Shown here: positions 45,921 through 54,286 of the stretch, in pieces
Numbering within the stretch: position 1 is the first letter of the stretch
Layout of the letters: every line of letters starts with the position of its first letter
From: Legionella birminghamensis
Lineage (GTDB): Bacteria > Pseudomonadota > Gammaproteobacteria > Legionellales > Legionellaceae
Direction: 5' to 3'
DNA length: 64,000 bases
Assembly (NCBI RefSeq): GCF_900452515.1
Contig: NZ_UGNW01000001.1
Span: 3,307,501 to 3,371,500 of the forward strand
Program-made: the position numbers and the translations under genes
The notes under the pieces: generated by a model
The model's input: the letters and a program-made list of their open reading frames with translations, nothing else
Told to the model about the DNA's origin: nothing
The model's database searches: none

Positions 45921-48614
45921 TTATCCTCCCATGCCCGGACCTGTCGCTTTAATATGCTCTTCCTTGTCAGTCATGCCGTCAGTCTTAATCATTTTTAAAG
46001 TATCACGCATCTCTTCAATACGCTTTGCAGAACTCTTACTCGACTCGAAAGGTGAAATGCCGGATAAAGCATCGCTAAGGACTTGCTTAAACTTGATGAT
46101 GGCATCCCAAAATCTCCCTCTTGATTGCGAGAGATGTTTAGTATTGCTGGGACTCATCGCCTCATTGCCGATTTCAATGAACTGCTTTGCACTGATTGGG
46201 TTTGCAGTATTTAAAAAGTCTTCCTTGCCATTTACTAATTTAGTACAGATTGATAGCGCCTCATTGGCTGCTTCATTATGACCCTGCTTAAACAAAAGCT
46301 GCGCCTTACTGGCAATTGACTGCAGGCGCTTATCAAAATTGAACTGCGACAGCATGGCCTCGCGTTTCGCCCGTTCGGCCGGGCTTAATCCCGGCGGAGC
46401 AGATTTTACAGGCTCAACAATCGGCACCTCTTCTGGTTCCTCTGCGATACTTGGCTCTCCCATCGCTACACTATCGGCATTGAATTCTGGTTGAGATACG
46501 GCTTGAACCTCTTCAGCGGCAATTGATAGTGATTCGGCTGCAGGTAATTCACTGACAGACTCTAAGGCTTCCGTTTGCAACTCCTCTGGCTGGGCCACCT
46601 CAACTTCAACGGGTACTGCAGCAGCCTGAACCTCTTCTGCAGGCGGTGCAGATGCGGCTGCTTCCAGCGCAGCTACGCGTAAACTTTCGGCCTCTTGCAA
46701 TTCCAATAGTTTATTATCCAATAACTCATCCAAAGAGGAAATGAAGTTGTCCGCTTGTTGCAGGTCGCTTTTTTTAGCTGAAACCTCCTCGATAACCTGT
46801 TTTTTTTCAGCCTCAGCCTGTTTCACTCCCTGCTGATCAACCTCTCCCCGTTTCACACCCATTGCCTGCAGTTTGGTTTGTACTTCAAGGGCCTTTCTCT
46901 CTTCAGCCTGGCGTTGTTTTTCCTCCAGTTCCCTGGCTCTTTCCACAATCATTTGGGCATCCGCCAGCTTCCGCGCCTCCTCAAGCTTGCGATCGACTTC
47001 ATCCTCCTGATGCTTAAGCATCTTACCGACTTCCAGTAACTTGCTCTCTCGTTGCGGCTCAAAACTAATAAACTTTTCGACAGCCAGCTTTATCTTGCCA
47101 TCATCTCTGTTTTTTCTTAGCGCATGCATATCAAATGTGTCCACTTGCTCGTCTTCGTCAGCCATCGCTCTTCGTCTGTTGAGCAGAGTTCGCGCCAGAA
47201 TATTGTCCGTGCTTTTGGGTAATTGCCTTATTTCAGTTTGGAGACTACCCTTCAATTGAGTAAATCCCTCCTCCCCCAATATATCCACCACTTGCTGCTG
47301 ATTGGCTTCAAAATCGACGTCGCTGAGATCTTCCGAACCAACTTTTAGCACTAAATCAATCAGTTGATCAACAACATAGGCCTTTACTGCATTTGCCTCC
47401 TGCCTCTTTAATGCCTCTTTTGCCTTTCGTTGAATGTCAGCTACATCAAAAGCCGCCGGTGCTGCGGCAGGCGGCTCTTTTTTAGCAGATGCATCAGCTG
47501 ACGCTGTGCTGGCCGCCTGTTCTTTTTCCTTAACAGAAGGTTCTTTTTTAATACCCGGTGGCGGGGGTGGCGGGGGTGCAGGCGGCGCTTTATTGACTAC
47601 AGGTGCTACACCTCCCGGTGATTCGACTTCTGCAACTTTAGCTTTCTGCCTAAGTCCCATTGGCGGAGGCGGAGGGGCTGTTGGAGGTGGGGGTGGCGGC
47701 GGCGGAGCGGCTTTTTTGGCATCCGCAAGCTCTACATCAGGCTGTACTACTGCTTTGGCTATTTCCGCAGCCTTTTCCTCAGCTGCTTTTAATTTCTCAG
47801 CCTCCTCAGCCTTTCTTTTCTCATCCAACTGACTTAGCACTGTTCCTACTTTTACTTTTACATCTTTTAGCTTCTCTTCCATGCCCTGTTTTTTTTGCAA
47901 TATCTGTTCAAGCAATACAGTCTGGCCTTCGAGTGCCTGCTCATACTCTCCTTTGCTGGCTTCTGCGGTTTTTAATTTGGCTGACATTTCCTCCACCTGT
48001 TTCATCAGACGTTCAATATCAGCTTGCTTTGTTTTGATACTGGACTCATAGCGCTGGATCTTTGCCTCCCGCTCTTGCGCCAGCTGCTCGCTGCTTTTCT
48101 CAACCGGCCCTTCTTTTGATTGGGTTTTCAAGACGACGCCAGACTTTAATTTTTCCAGCATTTCAGCACGCGGATCGGTACTTGGCTTTGCCGGCTCTTT
48201 CGCTTTCGCCACTGCTGCGGTCTGCGGCTTGGGTGACGCTTTTTTCATCATGGGGGGCGGCGGTGCCTTGGGTGGCGCAGGAGGAGCCGGCGGGGCAGGA
48301 GGAGCGCTGGGTATAGCTGCCGCAGGTTCACTCGGGGAAACTGTAGAAAGTTCTGAAGCGGCTGATTTGATCTCACTGGTTTTATTAGTTACTTTATTGA
48401 GCTCACCACGTAACTCTTTTTGCAAAGCGGCAATTTCTCTAAGCGTTTTTTCGATTTCCGCTTTATGGCGATTAACATCTTCCTTAGGTCTCTCCATAGC
48501 CGAAATATTTTCCCGCAGCCTCCTAACTTCGGCTTGCAGAACACTTGCCTGCTCAGTTAACGCCTGCTGTTTTTTCTCTAAATCTCGAATTGTGCTATCA
48601 ACTTTTCCGAACAT
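45921..48614 (-). CDS. Polyproline/WH2/coiled-coil protein, putative actin modulator
   Basis: 897 residues. Coiled coil 1-75; polyproline 105-121 (PPAPPAPPAPP); a WH2-like actin-binding helix at 149-164 (RAEMLEKLKSGVVLKT, matching LLxxIxxGxxLKxx); coiled coil 175-285; further poly-Pro blocks 303-318 and 343-354; then a long helical, Glu/Ala-rich region and a tail ending GPGMGG. PolyPro next to WH2 is the layout of WASP/VASP-type and bacterial actin nucleation factors, and polyPro binds profilin. EF-P, encoded in this window, would help translate it. No signal peptide; a Dot/Icm substrate is likely but unproven. SD AGGTGA. Confidence 0.82.
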   Translation of the reverse strand: MFGKVDSTIRDLEKKQQALTEQASVLQAEVRRLRENISAMERPKEDVNRHKAEIEKTLREIAALQKELRGELNKVTNKTSEIKSAASELSTVSPSEPAAAIPSAPPAPPAPPAPPKAPPPPMMKKASPKPQTAAVAKAKEPAKPSTDPRAEMLEKLKSGVVLKTQSKEGPVEKSSEQLAQEREAKIQRYESSIKTKQADIERLMKQVEEMSAKLKTAEASKGEYEQALEGQTVLLEQILQKKQGMEEKLKDVKVKVGTVLSQLDEKRKAEEAEKLKAAEEKAAEIAKAVVQPDVELADAKKAAPPPPPPPPTAPPPPPMGLRQKAKVAEVESPGGVAPVVNKAPPAPPPPPPPGIKKEPSVKEKEQAASTASADASAKKEPPAAAPAAFDVADIQRKAKEALKRQEANAVKAYVVDQLIDLVLKVGSEDLSDVDFEANQQQVVDILGEEGFTQLKGSLQTEIRQLPKSTDNILARTLLNRRRAMADEDEQVDTFDMHALRKNRDDGKIKLAVEKFISFEPQRESKLLEVGKMLKHQEDEVDRKLEEARKLADAQMIVERARELEEKQRQAEERKALEVQTKLQAMGVKRGEVDQQGVKQAEAEKKQVIEEVSAKKSDLQQADNFISSLDELLDNKLLELQEAESLRVAALEAAASAPPAEEVQAAAVPVEVEVAQPEELQTEALESVSELPAAESLSIAAEEVQAVSQPEFNADSVAMGEPSIAEEPEEVPIVEPVKSAPPGLSPAERAKREAMLSQFNFDKRLQSIASKAQLLFKQGHNEAANEALSICTKLVNGKEDFLNTANPISAKQFIEIGNEAMSPSNTKHLSQSRGRFWDAIIKFKQVLSDALSGISPFESSKSSAKRIEEMRDTLKMIKTDGMTDKEEHIKATGPGMGG

Positions 48615-48694
48615 AGTATCACCTGCATAAACAAAACGCGCAATGGCTTCTTATTAATCATAGCTGATTAATTTAAGTGCAGTGTGAAAGAATG

Positions 48695-48840
48695 GGCCCC
48701 GCGGTCAAAGCCGCGGGGATTCGTGTGCGGTGTCGCGGGGATTCTGCGTAGGCGGTGTCGCGGGGTGTTCGATGCAGTGGGGTGGGGTTGGTCAGCCGCG
48801 GGAAGCTGCATTCGAATCCCCGCGGCTTGACCGCGGGGCC
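48695..48840. repeat. GC-rich long inverted repeat
   Basis: Left arm 48695-48723 (GGCCCCGCGG...GGGGATTCG) and right arm 48813-48840 are complements with one deleted base. Between them lie three further GCGGGG-type copies. Same palindrome family as 3960-4090, 54170-54290 and 62180-62370. Confidence 0.8.
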
Positions 48841-48912
48841 TATAAATGGTGGGCAGAAAATACACTTTAATGAAAATGAAGCCGGTAATGGCGCAGATTG
48901 ATTATCGTAAGT

Positions 48913-48940
48913 TTGACATCCCGGTGAGATGGTCTAATTT
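48913..48940 (+). promoter_or_regulatory. Sigma-70 promoter of the KGG gene
   Basis: TTGACA at 48913-48918, 16 bp, TAATTT at 48935-48940. Good match; predicted 5' leader about 65 nt before the ATG at 49013. Confidence 0.65.
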
Positions 48941-49012
48941 TAAATGGTGAGTTGTTTTCATACTCAATGAACCATTTATTCTAACTATGATAAATAACAA
49001 GGAGAGTTTATT

Positions 49013-49162
49013 ATGGCTACTCAAAATCAAGGCGGTGGACGAGGTTCTAACCTGACTCAGGCTGATCGTAAAAAAGGTGGTGAACACTCCCATGGCGGCC
49101 AAGGCAAAAGCTCTTTGAAGTCTGGTAAAGGCAGCAAAGGCGGCAGTTCCAAGAGCAAATAA
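49013..49162 (+). CDS. Small KGG-motif stress-type protein, 49 aa
   Basis: A 49-residue basic, glycine-rich peptide (MATQNQGGGRGSNLTQADRK, then KGGEHSHGGQGKSS and repeated GKG/KGG). KGG motifs mark stress-induced hydrophilic peptides. It has a sigma-70 promoter, SD AAGGAG and a terminator directly after it, so it is a well-defined single gene. Function in this organism is unknown; nucleic-acid binding would suit its charge. Confidence 0.8.
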   Translation: MATQNQGGGRGSNLTQADRKKGGEHSHGGQGKSSLKSGKGSKGGSSKSK

Positions 49163-49194
49163 CTCCAGCCAGCTGGAAATTGTTATATAAAAAA

Positions 49195-49215
49195 CCCCGG
49201 AAAACCGGGGTTTTT
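49195..49215. terminator. Bidirectional rho-independent terminator
   Basis: AAAACCCCGG-AAAA-CCGGGGTTTTT: six-pair GC stem flanked by an A-run and T-run, between the KGG gene and the converging 976-residue gene. Confidence 0.92.
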
Positions 49216-49217
49216 CT

Positions 49218-52148
49218 TTACACATAAGCAGGATGATGCTCGTTATGTTCCTGTAGCTCGGGGTATAATGCGGTAAATTCCCTGAAAAAGGATTTTAAAT
49301 TGCCTTTATGCAATAACTCCAGATTCTCAAGTGTTGCAGGAGCTAGCTGCCGCCTGCATACAAGCAGCAAAGCCTGGGCCGCAGCCCTTTCATTCTGACA
49401 CTGCCGGGTATTGAAAAAGCAACCTCTTCGACGCAAAGCCTCATCCAGGCGGTTGATGTATTTTTCCAGTTTGTCTTCAAACTCCAGGCGATGGCTTTGG
49501 TTGTCGAGATGTGATTCTAGACTATTCAAAGGAGCCTGGGTTATCTGACTATAAGAAGCAAGCGCCTGTTTGCAAAGTGCACGGGTACTGCGGTTGATTT
49601 CCTCATTGGTTTGGCTGATAAAAAAATCAGCCAGGCGGGACCAGAATGTGGTCTGCTGGCGCACCTGGTACTGTATTTGTGCTAAAACCTGTATCACCAT
49701 TGGCACCCAGACTTGCGCATTATACAGCTGTCCCTGCAAAGCCATGGTGTGAAGGCAGGACACCAGCTGGTTCAGTTTTTTGAGTTCGCTACGATAATCA
49801 GGACGATAGCGTCCATTGATTAAATCCCACCATGACCCATAGGTTTTGCTTTGTCTGACCAGGGTCTGCTCGGCTAAAAGATCGCTAATAATGGCCTGGG
49901 TTAGATGCTGATGAAAGGGATTACCGCTTTTCATGAATAATCCCAGTTTTTGGCTAAAGGGCAGCGCTTTAATCAATGTCCGTTGGTTTGTGGAAGCTGC
50001 TTTTTGAGGATCCAGCATCTGCGAGGCGTTAAGATTAACTGCTTTAACCTGAGCGTCCAATTTATCTGCCAGGCGTCTGACTTCAACGATTACACGACTG
50101 GCAGAATTACCCGCTCTTTGCACCTTCAGATGATAATCCCGATAAGGGAAACTCTTCTCAAGTGTTTCTCTGACCCGCGCTAATACCTGCTCAGGGGTGC
50201 TCACAGAAAAAAAAGTCTCGGCGGGAAGGGTTACTTTGGCATGACTGATATCTTCAGGCTTATCAAGCAATAAATCCTGCACCAAAGAGTCCAGGGATGT
50301 ATAATGCTTTACCGGTTCTGGCCAAAATAATACAGGCTCATCGGATTTGTAGGATTCCGGCAGCTGTTTATTTTCACCTACGATTACTATTGAACTATCG
50401 TGCACCTGGGCGGCATGAAGTAAATTATCTTTGCTGACAAACTCGCTATTTCTGACTTTTTTTCCATTCGCTGCAGTGTATTCATTATCCAGAACGACCA
50501 CCGTGCCATGGGGATTCTCAGCTAATAAGGACTTTTCTATAGTCTCCAGGGGAAAAGCCCCATAATAAGAAGTGTTCCACACCGCAATGGGTTTTTGTGC
50601 GATGCGGGTTAATTCTTCCATCCAGTATTGAATCGCAGCAGGAGAGGTTTCCGCATTAATAACCAAGGTAAACCCGCTTTCTGAAAGCTGATATTTGGGA
50701 GTTAACTGGACATTGAATATCTGCTGCTGAATCAGGCTTACCGATTTATCCCGATCGATAGGCTGCAACAACAAGTTCGCTTTGTATTGCGTCTGCGAGC
50801 CATAAAGCTGTTGCGCATTCATAGTAACCCTGGCAGTTAGTTTTTCTGATTGGCCAGGTTCGAGTCTACGAACGGCTTTTGCTTCAATAACATTGTATTC
50901 AGGTGCGATGATCTGCAGGAAAACATCTCTTCCCAGCTCGGCACCCAACGGTTTTTGCGATATATTTTTTGCCTCCAGCTCCAGGCTTAATTCCTCATCT
51001 ATTCCGATAGCATAATGCATTTGCCTGTCCAATAATTCCACTGGATAGCGAATCTCAATAGTCTGGGCTGCCGATTCTGTATAGGGACGGTCGAGCCTGG
51101 TATTCATCAAACGAGCACTTACTGTCGCTTTCTGTACATAGGGCTTACTGCAATATCCCTCGGGAATTAGCGGGTCATCGATTACAAAGCTCAATGGTTT
51201 CAGTTGATTATCAGCCACCCCTCCGGCGGGAATATTACCCGCAACTTCTCCCGCTGTTTTTTCCATTAACACAGGATCCCTTGCCAGACGAACGGGCATT
51301 GCTTCAATGGGTGAAGGCATCGTCGATGCCTGATTGTAAACCTCAGTGGTTACATACACAGTATCACCGGGTTCAAACAAACCGCTTTGTTGCTCCGATT
51401 GGAGCTTAAGCGAAGCCATTGTTAAATGATACGGTTCGCTATGTGTGGATTGGACGCGCCCCTGGGAGGTAATGTAATAATTAACCGTTCCGTTTACGCC
51501 CGGTTTGCCAGGGTGTAAAGGAGTAGTGGGTGTAAAGCCGTCTTTACCAGACTCCCCATTGCTTCCCTGTGGCCTGTATATAAAGTGCGGCATGTCATGA
51601 TGAGGATGGTAGTGGTGGTGGCTGTCATGATGGTGATGGTGATCAGATCCATATTCCATGTATTGATCCCCCCCCTGACCGCCACGCCCCCCTTTGCCGC
51701 CTTTTCCATGGCTTCCTGCTTTTCCGGGAGTCCCTGCTGATACGTCAGTTTCTCGAATGATCCCTAACAGGGCTAAATCAGCATCCCCGACCGTTATTTT
51801 AATATGACCGCCATCACCAGCCGGCCCGCCGTCGGTTCCAGTCTGTCCGGGTTCACCATCTGTACCATTTTCACCAGGACCAGCATCCATGCACGCTGTG
51901 GCATCAGCTCCCTTTCTGCCATCCCTGCCGTCTCGACCATTGGCGCCCCTCACGCCATCATGGCCATTTCCACCTCGAGCCAATAATTGGAGATCATCTT
52001 TCTTGTGAACAGCAGCGTTTAATCTTTCTACCCCAGAAGAAGTCTCTGTAGTTCCGCTGTAGGCTACATGAGTTGGCGATTCCTCAGTCAGCGTAATATC
52101 GATATTACCCGCGGATTGCTCGGGCTTCCCTGAAACCGATAACTTCAT
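49218..52148 (-). CDS. Collagen-like / His-rich orphan protein
   Basis: 976 residues, no signal peptide. Gly-X-Y blocks at about 59-118 (NGHDGVRGANGRDGRDGRKG), 136-165 (GTPGKAGSHGKGGKGGRGGQ) and 194-222, interrupted by GGHIKITVGDADLALLG and by a histidine cluster at about 170-190 (HHHHHDSHHHYHPHH). Residues about 240-480 look like beta-sandwich repeats, with two TVY/IEIR-type strands; the C-terminal 450 are helical. The His cluster should bind metal. Collagen-like Legionella adhesins (Lcl) are exported; this one shows no such signal. Unusual in joining collagen, His and beta modules. Confidence 0.82.
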   Translation of the reverse strand: MKLSVSGKPEQSAGNIDITLTEESPTHVAYSGTTETSSGVERLNAAVHKKDDLQLLARGGNGHDGVRGANGRDGRDGRKGADATACMDAGPGENGTDGEPGQTGTDGGPAGDGGHIKITVGDADLALLGIIRETDVSAGTPGKAGSHGKGGKGGRGGQGGDQYMEYGSDHHHHHDSHHHYHPHHDMPHFIYRPQGSNGESGKDGFTPTTPLHPGKPGVNGTVNYYITSQGRVQSTHSEPYHLTMASLKLQSEQQSGLFEPGDTVYVTTEVYNQASTMPSPIEAMPVRLARDPVLMEKTAGEVAGNIPAGGVADNQLKPLSFVIDDPLIPEGYCSKPYVQKATVSARLMNTRLDRPYTESAAQTIEIRYPVELLDRQMHYAIGIDEELSLELEAKNISQKPLGAELGRDVFLQIIAPEYNVIEAKAVRRLEPGQSEKLTARVTMNAQQLYGSQTQYKANLLLQPIDRDKSVSLIQQQIFNVQLTPKYQLSESGFTLVINAETSPAAIQYWMEELTRIAQKPIAVWNTSYYGAFPLETIEKSLLAENPHGTVVVLDNEYTAANGKKVRNSEFVSKDNLLHAAQVHDSSIVIVGENKQLPESYKSDEPVLFWPEPVKHYTSLDSLVQDLLLDKPEDISHAKVTLPAETFFSVSTPEQVLARVRETLEKSFPYRDYHLKVQRAGNSASRVIVEVRRLADKLDAQVKAVNLNASQMLDPQKAASTNQRTLIKALPFSQKLGLFMKSGNPFHQHLTQAIISDLLAEQTLVRQSKTYGSWWDLINGRYRPDYRSELKKLNQLVSCLHTMALQGQLYNAQVWVPMVIQVLAQIQYQVRQQTTFWSRLADFFISQTNEEINRSTRALCKQALASYSQITQAPLNSLESHLDNQSHRLEFEDKLEKYINRLDEALRRRGCFFNTRQCQNERAAAQALLLVCRRQLAPATLENLELLHKGNLKSFFREFTALYPELQEHNEHHPAYV

Positions 52149-52180
52149 AACGACCTCTTCTTGGTTAAAACGATTTTTGT

Positions 52181-52852
52181 TTAATCAGCCACTTCCTTTT
52201 GCTCTTCCTTTCGCGAAATACCTAATTTTTCCTTAAGCCTGGCAACAGCATCCGGATCATATTGCTTCACCGTCTTGTGTTTAACAATAATATCAGCAGC
52301 GGATTTGGCTGTCTGTTGAGCGGGTGACGAATAATGGCGCTCGCCGGGCTGGTTGTAATCGTAGCTGGATGAATAATGTGTGTAATGGCTGCTTGGCGAT
52401 TTGATCGATTCCATTTTTGCGGAAGATGACAGTACCGGTTTTACTGTCTGTAATTTCCTGGCATTGCGTACGCTTTTCTCAACCCGCTTTTTAATTTTTG
52501 CAGCCGCCCGCTCTGCTTCTTCCTCGCTTACCTGGGTGGTTGGATTGCCCTGTAAATCGACCCGCATTTCCCTGGCCTTGAGACAGGCCAGATAATCCAG
52601 ACGGCGAGTAAAAATAACCACCGCCTCGCGCAATTTGCTGCGGGATATTCCAGCCTCATTAGCCTGGTCTGCATAAGCAAGAATATCGTCCATAATACCA
52701 TTTTTTAACGGACGGATACGCTGAGTATTGTCAAAAGTCTGAGGGAATTGCTCACTAAGCCATGCCAGAGCCTGATTGCGTGATTTTTTTGATTGATTTT
52801 TCTGTGATTTGTTGATCACCGCTGTTCGTGGATGAAGCTCTTGTCTTCTCAT
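52181..52852 (-). CDS. rocC: ProQ/FinO-domain RNA chaperone, RocC-like
   Basis: 223 residues from ATG 52852 (MRRQELHPRT), SD AAGG; the frame opens at 52912. The ProQ/FinO fold is clear at about residues 30-125: ALAWLSEQFPQTF, IRPLKNGIMDDIL, SKLREAVVIFTRRLDYL and MRVDLQGNPTTQVSEEEAERA. In L. pneumophila the ProQ-like RocC stabilises RocR sRNA to repress competence. The symbol is by resemblance in domain and size, not by search. A Ser/Tyr-rich linker follows and a basic C-terminus ends KEEQKEVAD. The leader carries ATCAAC-AATC-GTTGAT (52905-52920). Confidence 0.75.
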   Translation of the reverse strand: MRRQELHPRTAVINKSQKNQSKKSRNQALAWLSEQFPQTFDNTQRIRPLKNGIMDDILAYADQANEAGISRSKLREAVVIFTRRLDYLACLKAREMRVDLQGNPTTQVSEEEAERAAAKIKKRVEKSVRNARKLQTVKPVLSSSAKMESIKSPSSHYTHYSSSYDYNQPGERHYSSPAQQTAKSAADIIVKHKTVKQYDPDAVARLKEKLGISRKEEQKEVAD

Positions 52853-53179
52853 TATGATACCTTGAGTGGATAATGATTCGAGAATTGAAAAAATAACCTC
52901 GGCCATCAACAATCGTTGATTTAATCGCGAGGAAGGGAGCCATTCTACAAAACAAAAAATTAAAAGTAAATTTTAATTACCCAAAAAATACCCTTAATGA
53001 TCAATAAAATGTCTATTTTACCAAGAATATTTTCGCCTTAAGCCGTTTGTCATTCAGACTGCTTTTTCGAATTGTGATAAAAAATGCCAGGCCGGCTGAT
53101 TTGAGCTGATGTCGCCAAATGCTATCCCTCAGTATATAATACTCAATAAGTTGGGAACCCAAGCGTTAGGATATAGTCC

Positions 53180-53401
53180 ATGAGATGGTTAATGTCTTTA
53201 TTAGCACTTTTTTTTCCCTGGCTGGTATTATTAATCTATGACAACCCCGGCGGGGCAATTGTAGCCTTGGTCATGCAGGCAACCCTCTTTGGCTGGCTTC
53301 CTGCAAGTATGTGGGCACTGAGAGTCGTTCGGGAAAATTATAAAGTCAAGAAACAGGCCAAACAGGCAAGAAAGGCGGAAAAAAATAGTCAAGGAGAATA
53401 A
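53180..53401 (+). CDS. PMP3/UPF0057-type small membrane protein
   Basis: 73 residues: two hydrophobic helices (about 4-20 and 24-47) joined by DNPGG, then a basic Lys/Gln tail (YKVKKQAKQARKAEK). This is the shape of the PMP3/YqaE family of small stress membrane proteins. Its stop codon abuts the dapB start (TAA-ATG), so the two form an operon. SD TTAGGA. Confidence 0.72.
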   Translation: MRWLMSLLALFFPWLVLLIYDNPGGAIVALVMQATLFGWLPASMWALRVVRENYKVKKQAKQARKAEKNSQGE

Positions 53402-54145
53402 ATGACCACTCGGGTTATTGTGAATGGCGCCTCAGGCAAAATGGGGCGTCTTGCCTGTGAAACAATTCAGGCCCAAGCTGAGTTCCAGTTGGCAGCAGCG
53501 CTTGGCCGTGAAGACAATCTTGAAAGAGCGATTGCAGAAACTCAGGCAACAATTGTGATCGACCTGACCCGCGCTGATTCTGTTTATAAAAATACAATGA
53601 CAATTATCAGCGCCGGCGCACACCCTGTTATTGGCACCTCCGGTTTGCTGCCCGAACAGATTGAAGAATTGCAAACACTCTCTGCCGAACTGAAACTTGG
53701 CGGCATCATCGTTCCCAATTTTTCATTAGCGGCTGTATTGATGATGCATTTCGCAGCGCAGGCAGCCAAACTGTTCCAGCAGGTTGAAATCATTGAGGCT
53801 CATCATCAACAGAAGTTTGATGCCCCCTCAGGAACAGCTATTAAAACTGCGGAAATGATCGCGCAATTCCGACAGCCTGGCCCTGAAACAGAGACTTTGG
53901 CTCAGGAGTCCATTCTCGGTGTCCGCGGCGGCCAATGCGAAGGAATTCCCATCCACTCAATTCGTTTACCGGGTATTCTGGCCCGCCAGCAGGTCATTTT
54001 TGGCAGCCAGGGAGAAACCTTGTCCATTGTCCATGACAGCATCGATCGAAGTGCTTTTATGCCGGGTTTATTATTGTCCTGCCAAAAGGTGATGGAACTT
54101 GATCACATGGTCTATGGGCTGGAGAGTCTGCTGGGCCTCAGGTAA
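53402..54145 (+). CDS. dapB: 4-hydroxy-tetrahydrodipicolinate reductase
   Basis: Second step of the DAP/lysine pathway, supplying murein and lysine. 247 residues, slightly short for the family (E. coli 273). The NAD(P)-binding VNGASGKMGRLA (Gly-rich loop) and the catalytic EAHHQQKFDAPSGTA (His pair, Lys, DAPSGTA) are intact, with VRGGQCEGIPIHSIRLPG. Its start directly follows the membrane-protein stop, so translation is coupled. Confidence 0.95.
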   Translation: MTTRVIVNGASGKMGRLACETIQAQAEFQLAAALGREDNLERAIAETQATIVIDLTRADSVYKNTMTIISAGAHPVIGTSGLLPEQIEELQTLSAELKLGGIIVPNFSLAAVLMMHFAAQAAKLFQQVEIIEAHHQQKFDAPSGTAIKTAEMIAQFRQPGPETETLAQESILGVRGGQCEGIPIHSIRLPGILARQQVIFGSQGETLSIVHDSIDRSAFMPGLLLSCQKVMELDHMVYGLESLLGLR

Positions 54146-54149
54146 AGCG

Positions 54150-54284
54150 GAGACCACTGAATTCCCGGCAAAGACCTACCCGAATTCCCGCGGCAAAGAC
54201 CTATCCGAATTCCCGCGGCGAAGACCGCGGGACCCATAACAGAGCTCATACATGGGCCCCGCAGTCTTCGCCGCGGGGATTCGG
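54150..54284. repeat. GC-rich hairpin repeats
   Basis: Several GAATTCCCGCGGCAAAGACC units followed by GGGCCCCGCAGTCTTCGCCGCGGGGATTCGG. The outer parts pair with each other, and the core is the palindrome family also at 3960, 48695 and 62200. Confidence 0.75.
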
Positions 54285-54286
54285 AT

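Noticed and set aside
47434-48316. Plus-strand glycine/alanine-rich open frames opposite the WH2 gene
   Set aside because: They are the complement of poly-Pro and charged codons of the 897-residue gene and carry no SD or family motif.
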